Assembly: GCA_001414485.1 (NCBI GenBank)
Contig: LLEY01000073.1
Coordinates: 186,001 to 250,000 of the forward strand
Source of the DNA: Calycina herbarum
Lineage: Eukaryota > Ascomycota > Leotiomycetes > Helotiales > Pezizellaceae
DNA: 64,000 bases
Direction: 5' to 3'
Position numbers and translations under genes: made by a program. Shown here in pieces: positions 12,208 to 25,652 of this stretch. The notes under the pieces were generated by a model. The model made no database searches, was not told the DNA's origin, and was given only the letters and a program-made list of their open reading frames with translations. The stretch's first letter is position 1; each line of letters opens with the position of its first letter.

Positions 12208-15200
12208 TAAGTGGTCCTATAAGATTTAGATCTACGGTAGTAAAGCTATACTTCGAAGAAGTCTTTAAAGACTCTAGAACAGCACCGGCGGTTAGAGATA
12301 TTTCTAGAACGACACTATTGTTCGGGACAATACTACAATCCTATAGAGATAGAATAGACGATAGAACTGAGCCTTAAGAGAAGCCTTAATCTCGCCTATA
12401 AACTCGATACTAACTTCACTAGTTGTAAGTCTAATAATAAGATAACCTCACCGATCCTCTAGAATCGATAATAGAACCAGTCTAGAAGCGTAGACGAGGA
12501 AGACTACGAAAGCACCTAAGACTACTAAATAGGCCTTTCGAGATCTTATTCTAAGAGATAGATACTTTTATTAATAATACTAAGGACCACGTTACTATTG
12601 AAGATATCGAGACTTTCCTTTCGTCTATTAAGGAAGAATATAATATTAAAGTATTTATAGCTACTAATAGTATAATATACGTGGAATCACGCTAGAAGGA
12701 AATCAGTAGATTAACTAATTAAGGCGTCTTTAAGATTATTACCTAGGATAACCTACCTTCTAATACTAGAATCTTTAGATCACGGTTCGTAGATAATATC
12801 AAATTTGAGGGTATAGCACTTACTTTTACAAAGTTAAGACTAGTTAGCTAAGTATATAATAATAATAGAAAGTCCTTAGTTCTTACTTAAGCTCCTACTA
12901 TCCAAAGAATAAGCTAGAGAATTATCCTTATACTTATAGCAGTATACTTAGATTTACGAGTTTATATCTAGGATATTATATAAGTATATACCTAGTCACT
13001 TATAGAACTAAATCGAAAGTTCTTTATACACCTACTAAAGAGATATCCATAGTAGAAGGATATATTCTTTGAAATTATTAAGCTATTATATAGTATTCTA
13101 GAAGCTAGAAACTACTAGTTTATAATATACTATAAACACTATACTACGAAGCTTATAATAGAACAATCTACTTTCGACCCCTGTCTTTTATATACTAAAC
13201 GATCAGATGAACCTTTTAAAGTAGTAGGACTTTAAACTAACGATACTCTTATACTTATAAACAATGCTTTTATAGCTAAGGAAGAAAGTGCTATTAAGGA
13301 AGCTAGATTTATATTAAAGGATAGATAAGAACTTACTATTACCTATCTAATCTAGTTTAATAGAGAGCTAATTAGTAAGTATATAGATAGCTTATTTACA
13401 CTTACCTAGGATTATATAAAGCACTTAAAATTAGTATAAAAGGTACTAGTAGAGATATCTAATACTAAAGGCACTTCCTATACAGTATCTACTAAGGATT
13501 AATATGTTGCTTAGCGTGCTTATAGAGTATATTTAGCAATAGTGTCCTAGCTAGAAGCAGCATTCGATTTATTATATACTGCCTAGATAACCGATCTATA
13601 AGAAGTCGATATTAGCCTTCTTAATAAGCGAATTTAATAGCAAATCGACAATTCTATAAGAGGGCTTAAATACGTCAAATTGGACCAAAACTCGCTTAAA
13701 TTATACGCCTTTATAGATGGCTCTTTTACGAATAATAAGGACTTATCGTTATAAATTAGATACGTTATAGTACTTATAGATAAGAGTAATAATACTAATA
13801 TTTTACATTAGTCTTCTACTAAGTATAAAAGAGTTACTTACAGCGTTTTAGCCTTAGAATTATATATAATAAGCTCCGGATTTAATACTACTGCTTCTAT
13901 TAAATCAACCTTAGAAAGTATCTTAGGCTTTAAGATCCCGCTTATTACATATACTAATTCGAAGTCTATTTACGAATGTATAGCTAAATTAGGCACTACT
14001 AAGGAGAAGCGCTTAATAATTAACGTTATATACTTACGAGAAGTATATAAGTTAAGAGAGATCGACGAAATTAAGTAGATCGATAGTAAGAGTAATCTAG
14101 CAGATACTATAACTAAGATAGATTATTATAACGTTCTACAAAAGCTAATCGATACTAGTAAGCTGTATATTAAGCTTGTAGAGTAGGTGGAACGGAATAA
14201 GAGATAATAAGACCTCTAAATAAGACGCTCTTATTAGTCGAGAACATAGAATAGAGGGCTATGATTAGCTAGACGAGATAAGAGATTTTGATGATTTTTA
14301 GGCAGTAACTTCCACCGTTTTAAAGAAGTGCCAGTGTCGGTATAATCAGAGTAAATAGCACTCCACGTGACCTTCTCGCTTAAGGTCTATTTAAGTAGTT
14401 AGAGCAGCTAACTTTGCTCTGTATATACGAACGATAATATACTCTTTTTATATTATACTATTAGCTACTAAGTTATACTAACAGGTAGTATCGACGTCTA
14501 GCTATTTAATCTCTAAGTCTTTAGTAGTAGCTTTTATAAGAATAACTCTTAAAGTATTATATTATAAAATTATAGTAAACGTCTTAAAATAGTCGATTCT
14601 ATATTTCTAGTAATCGCCTTTTATAGTTAGCCTAGACTTATAACGTACGATCTTATTATTAACTTTAAGTTTATATTTTAAGACCTATTTAGTTAGAAGA
14701 AGTCTCTTCTCTTATAGATTACTCTATATAATAATATAAGCTCTATTCTTACTTAAAGAGGTTAACTCTTTCTTTAGTAACGGTATCTAATTCTTAGGAT
14801 TCTTATCTATAGCCTTCTTAAGTATTATCTCTTTAAAAGGAGTAAGTAGAATAGAATTTAAGAGCTTAAATATATTAAGATCTAAAGCTTATAAAGCAGT
14901 AGCTATATCTCTAAAAGCACGCTTTAGCTTATAAATTCTACTATATCTTAATTAGTAGACTTAGGAGAGTAGCTCTAGTATATTATCTTTATTAGTTACT
15001 AAATCTTCTTAACTTATAGTAGTGTTTTTAGATACGTTATTACTAGTAATTACTAAATCCTTTAGACTTATAGTAGACCTTTTAGATAAGTTACTACTAG
15101 GAACAGGTCTTTCTACTTCTTCTTAAACTTCTACTATTCTTAATATAGACGAAGTAGTCGTTTGAACAGCTCTTCTCTAGAGCGTTAGTAGAGTTGAAGT

Positions 15201-16417
15201 CTTTAAGACTTTCTCTTTTAGTACTAACTTTAGAAAGTTATACTTGTTAAATCGCAGCTCTGCTAATTTATAATACTAGTACGTTTATATGTTAAATAAC
15301 TTATATACGTTGTTTCTACTTATACCTATATATATCTAGTACGTAAGATACCTTAGATTATACTTTTATAGATACGTTACTTTTAGATTCTAGAGCTACG
15401 TAGTATATCTAAAAACTTATATTCTAGAGATATCTAGTTAATAGCTAGTATACGCTTTATAAGAAGTTCTTACCTTTGTAATTATAACTTATAAGTCTAT
15501 ATCTAACGAGTTCCTAGAACTCTTAGTAGAATAACTATATAGAAGTACTAAAGTTAGTAGTCTATTTAGTAGCTAACATATATATTCGGCTATAAAACAC
15601 TATATACTAAAGTATAATTTACTTTAATAAATTATAAATCTTATTAGGTTATTTATCTCAGCTATCTTATACTTAATTACGTTATTTAGATAATAGTTAT
15701 ATAGTAGTAAGAGTTTAATCTAATACTCTTTCTCTTTAAGTATTTACTTTACTATTATACTAAACTCGCTTCGTCTAGAATTATAGTAAAAGTATATATA
15801 CTTCTATTCTGTCTTAGTCTCTACTAGTGTTATAATCTTCTTAAGTATAGACTATACGTCTTCCTAAGCCTTTAACTTTATAAGGCAGATCTACGAGTTA
15901 TAAGTAGCGTTGTCTATAAAAATTAAGAAGTACTTATAACGTGTTTTACAAGTAAGTCGCCTATATAAGCGAGTCGTCTACTTTCCTCGTCGCGTATTAT
16001 ATACTACCTTTAAATTATAATAGCTTAACACTACAACGTTTAATTACTTTCTTAAGAAGCTAATATTATTTTAGTAACCTAAGAACTCGAAAACAACGCG
16101 TTATTAACTAAATAAAGCACTATAAAGATTTACTATATTCCTTTAAAGACTCTCTTCAATCGACGCGCTAGAAAGCTCTTACGACGCGATTACTAGCCTA
16201 ATTCGAAAAAGCTTATAAAGCTAGAGAAGGAGGTAATAGTTAGATATATATTAGAGTTAGATTCGTAAGAGTTTTCGCCTACAAGGGATATAGTACGAGA
16301 TATAGCTAATAATCTACTAAAAGAGCGCGATAGAAAGCTTATAGATAGGAACTAGCTAGATAACTTTATAAAACGTATACCTAAGCTTAAAACTTAATAG
16401 AGTCGTTTATATAATCG

Positions 16418-16863
16418 TATAACGAAACTTAAACGAACTAAACAAAGATAACTAAGTCTTAAAGGTTAGTATATAGATAAGAAGTATAGATACGCTAGGT
16501 TGTTTACTTAGAAGTAAACTTGTTACTTATATTAAAGATATTAAACAAGATAATAAGATTGATAACTAAAGTTAAGTACGAAGCTTCTATCTAATAGTAG
16601 ACGTGCTAGTATATATAGGACCTCTTATACTACCTAGATCCCTATATAAGCCTAGATCTCTAGATCTCTCTAGATCTCTTAAGAGATCTAAGAGGATCTA
16701 TTATATAACTATTAACAGTTATCTAATAGTAATATCCTAGAATATCTAAATACCTTTATATTACTAATTCTCTCCTATATTACCTTCTATTTCCTAGATA
16801 TCGTGTCTTATTCTATTAGAGCGCTGTCTAGACTACTTACTATATATAACGTGATTCGTAATA
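16418..16863 (-). repeat. 3' LTR of the chromovirus
   Basis: 446 bp, the same length as its partner at 23221-23666. Many GATCT words lie just upstream of the TATA region. Confidence 0.85.
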
Positions 16864-17199
16864 CTATCCCCTTCTTAGCCTAGTATATTCTTATACTTAA
16901 GTATAAGCTAAAAAACTCGGTTAGAGTACTAGTAGTATCCTTTCCTTTCTATTATATCTTATCTTATATAAAAGAAGAAAGAAGAATAAATACTTCTTAT
17001 AAAAAGTATTAAAATAGTTTATAATAAAATATTACTATGTTCTTACTATACTTCTTAAAAGCGTAGATGTTTTATTAATACCTCTTAATCTTCTTAATAT
17101 TCTAAATACGTTTAGTTAAAGCTGAAATATAATAGAACCGACGATGCTTAAGAGAAGAACGTTCCTTATACTAGTAACTAAACCTCTATTGAAAGATAA

Positions 17200-17445
17200 G
17201 AGAAGAAGCTAGAGAGAGAGGAGAAGGAGGCGATAGTAAAGATTCTACGGTTACGAAAGTAGAAGGCCTTTCTTAAAGAAAGGCGACGTAAGATGTCTTA
17301 TTAAGGACTTCGTTTTCTTAATAAACTTAACGTTACTAAGAAGGTAGAAAAGAAAGAGAAGGAGGAGAAAGAGAGAGAGGAACAAGAGTAGTAAGAGGCA
17401 GAGGTTACTTGTCTAGTAGCTCTGTCTATTCCTACTAGCTCCTAA
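17200..17445 (+). pseudogene. Antisense coiled-coil open frame inside the chromovirus 3' region (decayed)
   Basis: On the strand opposite to gag-pol, this stretch reads as a highly charged, Glu/Lys/Arg-rich frame (EKKLEREEKEAIVKILRLRK, KKVEKKEKEEKEREEQ) broken only by TAG/TAA codons of the RIP type. It lies between the chromodomain and the 3' LTR. The composition predicts a coiled coil. Antisense frames of this kind are, to my knowledge, present in some fungal Gypsy elements, but no function is established here. A low-complexity origin cannot be excluded. Confidence 0.4.
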
Positions 17446-20400
17446 TCTAAGGTGGTTCTTAATCTAGTCTTCCTTATAGCTTTTCCTTTAGACTACGAAA
17501 TATAGGTAAACCTAGGTTTTCTTAATAGAACTTCTAAAGTTCTACTAAGTAATAGTTAAGATTACTTCTTAGCTCTTAAGTGTTTTCTAAGTATAGGTAA
17601 TCTAACTATTTAATTAGATATTTAACTTATCCTTTAATAAATTTATAGTTAAGAATTCTTTTAACTTTATACTTAGTATTTAGATTTACTAGTTGAATTT
17701 CTATAAGAGGGGCTAGTAGTGCTTCTAGTAGTACTAGTTTAAGTAGAGATATATAGAATACTAGGTAGATATTTATTATCTTTAGTAGTACTAACTTATA
17801 ATTTAAAGGTCTCTTAACTTGTTTAATTTTAAATAGTCTAAGTTTCTTATAATCTAATTTATTACTTAGTCTTTTTATATTAATATTTTTTTATACTAAG
17901 TAGACTTTATCTCTCTCTTTTAGCGTTAGCTTCTAACTATGTTACTTATTATAGTAGTATACGTTTCTTTTAATAATAAACTATAAATCCTCTACTAGTT
18001 CCTTATATAACCTTTTAATTTTTAAGACTTGAATACGAGTAAGTTGATTATTAATAGTTATAGACAGTGGTTCTTAGTATACTAATAATTTATATCTAAA
18101 GTTAGTATAGAATAGTATAATAAGTATTATTTCTATTACTAAACTATTATAGGTAAACTATACTAAAGGTATTAGTTCTACCTAGTTATTTTACTAGTAG
18201 TTTATATAATAATAAAGGTATATTTTAACTACTTAATTTATTCTTTTGTTTCCTCTATTTATTTAAGAGTAAAAGGCTGTAGAGAGCTTCCTTTTTATAC
18301 TTAATCGTTTTATAAGAGCGATCTAAAATTTTAAAGTAAAGAGCTTATCTCTATCTAAGAGTATTTCTTTAGATAGTCTATATCTTAAGACTACTTCTCT
18401 AAGGAATACGAATGCTAATTCCTTAGCTATACTTAACTCTATATATACTATTAGAATTATATACTTTATAAGTCGTTCTATAATAACTAAGATTATATTA
18501 TACTTAACTTCTATTATTAAATCTTTAGATTTTAGTAATTTAATAATAAAATCTATAGATATTAATTTCTAAGGTATCTATAGTATTAGAGTAGTGTTTA
18601 TCTATCTATAAGAAGTATAGTAGGAAGCCTTATTCCTAGTATAGGTATTATATTCTACTATTACTTTCTTAACTATTATAGATAATTAATTAATATAGTA
18701 GTGTTATCTTATCTACTAAAGGTCTCTATGAATTCCTTAGTAGCTATAAGTAGACGTAGTATAGTATTCTTATATAAACTCCTTTATATACGAGCTAGGA
18801 ACCTATAGCTTCTCTTTTATATATGTTCTAAGTTTTATTTATTTAGATGTTGTTTATTACTACTATCTTATATATAGTAAGTACTAAGTCGCTATTTTCG
18901 TTATATTTTAATATTACTATATTAATATATTTTTTATTTTCCTTATAACCCGGTTTCTAGCTTAGAGTATTAGCTTAAGCGTTACTTATCCTACTAATAT
19001 ATTAGATAATTATCTTAAATCCTACTAAAGTTTTAGACTACTTAACTAGGTGTCTTATAACGAGTTCCTTAGTTATAGTAAATGTTTTTAGATTTAGATA
19101 ATTAGTAAGTACTATTACTAGGTACGTTGTACTTTAGAGGTAAATTCTCTATTCTTTAAGAGCTAGAATAATAGCTATTAATTCTTTATTATAAATACTA
19201 TAATTCTATTATACTATATTAAAAGTTTTTAAGAAATATACTATAGATATAAGTTTTCCTATTTTATTTAATTATAGATATATAACGTCTACTACTATAT
19301 TTAAGGCGTCTATTTCTATTATACTTAGTTTCTTATAATTAAAATTATATAAGATAGGTTTTATTATAAACTATTCTTTAATTTCCTAAAAAGCCTTTTT
19401 AGCTTTTTTATTCTAGATAAAAGCTATAGCTTTTCTAGTTAGTATTAATATAGGTTTTATAATTTTTATATAGTCCTTAATAAATAGTTAATAGAAATTA
19501 GTAAATCTTAAGAAGGATTATATATCTTTAACGTTCTTTAGTAATTCCTATTTAACAACTATATAGATCTTTTCTAGATCTATTTCTATTTTTCCTAGGC
19601 TAAATACCTATCTAAGAAAGAGAGTTTTCTTTACTTTAAACTTATATTTTAAGAGTTTTAAACAAGAGTCTACTTTAGTAAGTCTCTTTAAGACTTCCTT
19701 TATATAGCTCTTATATTCTTCTAGTTTTTCTAAGAAAATTAATATATTATCTAGGTAATATATAACAGTTACCCTTAGAAGATTCTCTAGAATACTATTA
19801 TTCTATCTCTAATAAGTAGCTAGTATATTAGTTAAGCTAAAAGACATTACTATATACTTATAGAGTCCTAATAGTAAGATAAACGTAGTCTTCTATTTAT
19901 AGCCTACCTTAATCCTAATTAATCTATAAGCGTTCCTTTAATCTAGTTTTATAAATTTCTTTACCTAGCTTAACTTATTTTATAAGTACTAGCTAGTTAG
20001 TAACAGATAAGCGTTCTTAATTATTATATTATTTAATTCTTTATAATTAATATATACTCGTCTATTTAAATTATCCTTTTTCTTAATAATAAGTATATTT
20101 AAAAAGATAAGCGATTTAGATTTTCGAATATATCCTTTCCTTATTCCTTATTAGATATAATATTCTAATAAAACTAAGTTATTCTAGTTATATAGTTAAA
20201 GCTTTTACTTTCTAAGGTTATAACTCTCTACTAATTTAATCTTATAATCCTATAGTTAATATTTAAGAAGAGTATATATATCTTCTAGGTCTTTAAACAA
20301 TCTTATAAATTCTTTATACTATATAGGTATTTTATTATTAACTTTCTTACTATCTTATAGAGGACCCTAGATAAGGTGTCCTAGCGCTCTAGAAGAGGTG

Positions 20401-23220
20401 GCGCTAACCTTATTCTAGCCTTATAGTTATAAATATAAACCTATGTATTTATATTAACTAAAGGTTATTATTCTAGCCTTTTAATCGATTTCTAGATTAT
20501 ATTTCTAAATATATAGTATACTAAGTATTACTTCTTTACTCTCTATTTTAATAATATTAAATTATATATCTAAATAGTATTCTTTAATATTAACTTTTAC
20601 TAGAATAGTTTATTAATTAATAATCCTATTTTAATATATAATATCTATTTTATTAACTACTCTAAGGTAATATAGTCTTATTTCTTTGATTAGAACGTTT
20701 AGCTTCTTTTAAGCTACTAGGGAAATAAAGTTACTCGTTACTTCTAAGTCTATTATAACTTATAACTTCTTCTCTTATATTTCTATAGTTATTATTAACT
20801 GTCTTTCTCTTAAAGTAGTATTTAACTTTACTTTAATATATTAGACTTTAAAAGATCGATTTTCTTAATTATAATTCTTTCTCTTCTTATTCTTATACTA
20901 TAGAAAGAATCTTACTCTTTTCTTATTAGTATATACTACCTTATATACTAATTTATATTCTACGATTTCTATAGTTTTAGGAATTTCTCTTATAAATCGT
21001 TTTAGTAGTTATTTATAATTATATTAGATCTATTTATAACTAGTTTTTAAAATAGTCTCTATAGACTATAGTTCTTTTATATATAGATAATCTAAAGTAG
21101 TCTTAAGTATACTTATTTCTAGCTTTATATAGTAAACTTTAAATATATAGTCTCTTAAATTCTTTTCCTTAACTACTTAAATCTAGGACTAAGGAAAGAA
21201 TACTACTCCTTCTTTATCTAATAATACTACTTCGTATATCTAATAATATTCTACTATTCTAGTAGGTTCTAGTAGAATTCCTTTAAACCGTTTCTATAAT
21301 AACTAGTCTAAGATTAGGCTTAGTTTATATTATATCTATTATACTATTATTTCTTAAACTGTTTCTATAAACTATAGTTCTGTTATTAATAGATAATAAG
21401 TTTTTTCTAGTTCCGTTTTAGCCTATCTAGTTATATTAAGCTCTCTTTACTTCTAGAATAGTATACTAAACAGTTATTATAAGCTATATTTTCTAAATAC
21501 TAGCTTATTATTTCTAATTAACGTAACTATAATATATTACTTAAATTCTTCTAAAATAATATCTTTAGATAGTGTTCTAAGGAAAGAGGTTTTAACTCGT
21601 CTCTTAAATCCTATTAGAACTTACTATATTTATATACTAATTTTATCTAAAATATTATATATTCTCTATATATCCCCTACTTTAGAGTAGCTAGGTTTTT
21701 TAATTAGTTATTATTTACGCTCTAGCTCTTTCTCTTTAATAGTTTTCTATCTAGTAATTAGACTAACTAGAGTTATTATTTTAAGGTTATTACTTATAAC
21801 TATATATATTATTAAGATAGTTAGATTAACTCCTTATATTATATAAGGACTCTAGAAGTCTAGCTTCTAGTTATTAATATATACCTATTAATTTTCTTAT
21901 TTAAATATTCTAAGAAAAGTCTAAGTTTCTCTAACTTTAGAGTCTTTATTTTTTATCTCTTCTTCTAAACTAGAAGATAAATCTAATGTTTCTAATAAAC
22001 TTATTAATAGTAGTAATTTATATCCTGTTTTAGGATATTACTTAGATAACTCTACTAATTATATATTATAATTTTCTTTAAGAAGTAGATCCTTATTATT
22101 ATTAGTATCTTATATACTATTAAATTCTTTATTGTTTTTAATCTAGGTTCTATATCCTCGCGCTTCGAGTTCCTTATCTATAAGTTTAATATAATCAGTT
22201 AAGGCTACTTATTATTAAATAGTAGTATTGATTTATTTCTTTCTCTTAGAGTCTTTCTTCTTACTATACTTATTTGCTCTACAGCTAAGGAGGCTACAGT
22301 TATAACATAAGTTCTACTTACGTCGACGATTTTACTCTTCCTAGAAAAGTCCTTCTTTCTTTAGAAAGGTTTTCTTTTATATAGCGTTTACCTCCTTACT
22401 ATACTTAGTATAGTAGTGCTTCTACTTTCCTAATCCCTTACTCTTTTCTCTATACTTAGGGTTACTCTTCTTAAATTCGTATAAGCGGTTATCTAACTAG
22501 ACAACTTCCTTAATTATACCTATAATAGTTAAGAGTTATATATTCTACTTAGCTATTTCCTTACGAATATATACCTTCAATCCTCTATAGAAGAGTTCTA
22601 TAAAAGTAATAGTATTCTACTTCGATTTCGTTTTATAGTATTAAAATTTATTAGTATAGTCTATTATAGATCTAGTTTATTATAACTCTAAAAGCTTATA
22701 TACAGCTGTTTAGATTATATCGAAGTCTTTAAAGACTTTTCTAATAGTTACTTTAAATCCTCTCTAAGATTTAAATATAATCTTAGTTAATTCTATCTTT
22801 CTATCTTTATTCTTATTCTTAAAGAAGTCCTCTAAGTATAGCTAAGCTTATTCTAATACTAATCCTCTAAGGTAAGAGATAGCGAAGATAGTTTATAAGT
22901 TATAATTACTTTTAAACTTGTTAGAATTAAAGTTAAAATAGATGTCTATTTAGAGAAGGAATAAGTCGAGTTCCTTTCGCTTCCTGTAATATATATCTAG
23001 TATCTTAACTTTAATAGACTTAAGTGCTTCGACTTTGTAGGGCTTAGGGGCGTCTAGTATACTAATATTATCGTCGTTCCTAGTTAACTATATACTAGCA
23101 GGTGTTCTTCTAGTTATACTTCTAGATATTCCTATAACGTTAACTCGACTAGTATTTAGGCTAGCTGCTGTAGAGGTTGCTAGAGCTATAGCGACTGAAC
23201 TTCTAAGTAGGTGCTTAAAG

Positions 23221-23666
23221 TATAACGAAACTTAAACGAACTAAATAAAGATAACTAAGTCTTAAAGGTTAGTATATAGATAAGAAGTATAGATACGCCG
23301 GGTTATTTACTTAGAAGTAAACTTATTACTTATATTAAAGATATTAAATAAGATAATAAGATTAATAACTAAAGTTAAGTATAAAGCTCCTATCTAATAG
23401 CAGACGTGCTAGTATATATAAGACCTCTCGTGCTACCTGGATCTCTATATAAGCCTAGATCCCTAGATCTCTCTAGATCCCCTAAGGGATCTAAGAGAAT
23501 CTATTACGTAACTACTAACGGTTATCTAATAGTGATATCCTAGAATACCTAAATACCTTTATATTACTAATTCTCTCCTATGTTATCTTCTATTTCCTAG
23601 ATATCGTACCTTATCCTATTAGAGCGCCGTCTAGACTACTTACTACGTATAACGTGATTTATAACA
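23221..23666 (-). repeat. 5' LTR of the chromovirus
   Basis: 446 bp. Its end at 23666 (TTTATAACA) is followed by AATCG, the target duplication. It contains CTAGATCTCTCTAGATC-type words in U3. Confidence 0.85.
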
Positions 23667-25224
23667 AATCGTTAACAAGCTTTAACTAAGGATCCGCGAG
23701 TTATTAGCCTATAGTTTATACTTATATAGTCTATTAAAGAGAAATATAGTATTTAAGATAAGGATATTTATAACTTTAACGAAAGTGGCTTTATAATAGG
23801 AGTTATTTCGTCTTAACTTGTTATTATAAGCTTAGAAACGCGTAAGAAGCGAAAGTAAGTTTAGCTAGGTAATCGCGAGTAGGTTATAGTTATTTAGAGA
23901 GTTAATATAATAGAATAGGTAATCCTACTATTTATTATATTCGTAGGTAAAGTACTTATTTCTACCTAGTACTAAGATATATATATACTATATAATTAGG
24001 TAATTAAGGTTAGCAACAACGGCTGAATAAATAATAAGCTTAGAGTTATATAGTTAAAGTATTTTAATAAGTATATAAAGGTATAAAGTATAGAAGGATA
24101 TTATTTATTAATTATTAATAGTTATAAAAGCTATAACTTACTTAAATTCTAGTAACTCTATAAAGACTTAAATATTATTATCTTCTATATACCTCTATAC
24201 TTATCGTACCTACTATAGCCGCTTAATATAGTCTGCTTCTCGCTGTTAAAGCGAGCGTATAGAGCTAAGATATCAGGCTTAGCATAGAATTATATTAATT
24301 ATATTACTAAAGAAACCTTTCTTCTAGTATTTAAAACAGCTTTTTATAAAGTATTTATAAAGGATAATATCTATACGAGTTTTAAAAGAGCTAGGCTAGT
24401 CTTATATAACCTAGAAGCTATGTTATTAAAGCTTGATTTAAGGCTTTATACGCTAATACTAACAATACTAGAAGACACTCTATAGATACCTAAAACACTA
24501 AGTAACGTATATGAAATAATAGCTTAATTAATACTTATTCGAGATCGGATTTAAAGATATTAAGACTTATTACCTAGTTCTATTATTTAGTCTCTTAATT
24601 AACTTGAAAAAGGCTTAACTAGGGTAATACATAATATAGTGTTAATATATAAGGAAATTACTAGTCTTTATATAATAACTAAGGCTATAACTAAGTGTAA
24701 AAGTTATAAGAGAAAGTATATTAAGAGTTAAGAGATATTAATAGTAGGCGATATAGCTGATTTAATTATATCTGAGGAAAATAGTAGCTAGAAATAAGGT
24801 AAAGAGTTTAGAAAGAGAGTTCGCGTAGATAGGCACTATAGCTGTTATAGTAAAAATAGATATAATTCTCGTACTTATTAGATAGAAATATTAGATATAG
24901 AAGATAGCGAAAGTTCTAAAGAATACTAGATAGCTTCTATAATAATAATAACTTTATATAGTGTTAAGTATTTTATATTATAATAACACTAGGTTGAAAA
25001 AGTAGGCGACTCGCTTATGTAGGCGACTCGCTTATGAAACACGTTATTTATAAATCGAGTATAGAAGTTCTCTTAAGATATCAGCGTATAGCCTAAATCC
25101 TCTTCTTACTATTCTTAAATCTATGCTTTTATAGTATTTAGCTTTTAGATTACTAGCTAGATAAACTTCGTAAGTATAGTCTCTAGAACGACGAGGTGTT
25201 TTAGTAGTAGAAAGTGCTATCTAA

Positions 25225-25652
25225 TGTTACGAATCACGATTACGTAGTAAGTAGTCCAGATGACGCTCTGACAGGACAAGGCACGACATCCAGGAATAGA
25301 AGGTAGCACAAGAGGAAATCAGTAATGCGAAAGGCATTTGAGGGTTTCAGGATTTCATTGTTAGATGACCGTTGGAAGTCACGTGATGGATCCCCTTGGA
25401 TCCCTTAGGGGATCCAGGATTGTAAAGGGATCCAAGTAGCACGAGAGGTTCTATATGTACTGGCACGTCTGCCACCTAGATAGGAGCTTCGTACTCAACT
25501 TTAGTTATCAATCTTATCATCTTGTTTAACATCTTTGATATAAGTAACGAGTTCACTTCTAAGTAAACAACCCGGCGTATCTGTACTTCTTACCTGCATA
25601 CCAACCTTCGAGACTTAGTCACCTTTGTTTAGTTCGTTTGAGTTTCGTTATA
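25225..25652 (+). repeat. Gypsy-family LTR, plus orientation, at a Copia/pogo junction
   Basis: 428 bp starting TGTTACGAATCACG and ending TTTCGTTATA, with little RIP. Its left flank is minus-strand Copia and its right flank is pogo-type transposase sequence. The five bases on each side (TCTAA and GTAGA) do not match. It therefore looks like a rearrangement junction rather than a simple solo LTR. Its U3 module consists of GGATCC words. Confidence 0.75.

Larger units (their letters stand above)
6351..14483 (+). mobile_element. Ty1/Copia retrotransposon, RIP-decayed, split by a nested element
   Basis: The plus-strand polyprotein can be followed through many TAG/TAA stops. Gag is near 6450-7650. 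A CCHC knuckle lies at about 7686-7735 (CYIxRKEGHRS). An aspartic protease with DTG lies near 8140. The integrase core and C-terminus lie at about 8740-9445 (ERYYRPIRCIY, AFKAINNIVGSNGLVPTL). After the nested element (9450-12207) the frame resumes (FRSTVVKLYFEEVF) into reverse transcriptase (about 12520-13350) and RNase H (about 13640-14100). A probable 3' LTR of about 296 bp runs from TGGAACGGAATAAG at 14188 to ACTAACA at 14483. No 5' LTR copy is seen; the 5' end abuts the miniature LTR element. Copia 3' sequence then joins a second, opposite Copia. Confidence 0.8.
16418..23666 (-). mobile_element. Complete chromodomain Gypsy retrotransposon (chromovirus), minus strand, RIP-decayed
   Basis: A 7249-bp element with two 446-bp LTRs (16418-16863, 23221-23666) and a perfect 5-bp target duplication AATCG (16413-16417, 23667-23671). 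Reading the minus strand: gag from about 23190, CCHC knuckle near 22265-22320 (CYNCSLLSCRANKY), reverse transcriptase with YLDN (from YLDD) near 19740-19770 and a VMSFSLTN motif near 19850, RNase H and integrase downstream, and a chromodomain at about 17475-17625 (YKVKRILNYK, VKYLIK, LENTQELRSNL). A purine tract (AAGAAGGGGATAG) abuts the 3' LTR. Stops in every domain mean it cannot move by itself. It sits in the pogo element. Confidence 0.9.
15939..25044 (+). mobile_element. Fot1/pogo-type DNA transposon, split by a Gypsy element
   Basis: The ends are inverted repeats of about 45 bp. The left end begins ACGTGTTTTACAAGTAAG at 15939; the right end, read inward from 25044, begins ACGTGTTTCATAAGCGAG. 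TA lies on both sides (15937-15938, 25045-25046). Without the Gypsy insertion the element is 1852 bp, a normal Fot1 size. The plus strand encodes a decayed transposase: a CENP-B-type DNA-binding part at 15990-16417 (ELENNALLTK, FSPTRDIVRDIANNLL), then the DDE domain from 23672 (DIYNFNESGFIIGVIS, FNKYIKV, LLIINSYKSYN, PLNIVCFSLLKRAY). It is inserted in the integrase region of the minus-strand Copia. Confidence 0.85.
14484..25224 (-). mobile_element. Second Copia element on the minus strand, fragmentary, split by the pogo element
   Basis: Minus-strand reading at 14484-14800 gives the start of a Copia reverse transcriptase (VFKYKLxxNNKIVRYKSRL and KDLEIKQLDVDT, with stops read through). It ends exactly where the first Copia's 3' LTR begins. 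Further upstream on the minus strand (about 15000-15938) lies an integrase core (KYFLIFIDNATYNS). Past the pogo insertion, the pre-integrase part follows at 25045-25224 (RLYADILRELLYSIYK), and the two halves join in frame at ...YK/YFL. The RNase H end and both LTRs are missing. Heavily RIP-mutated. Confidence 0.7.
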
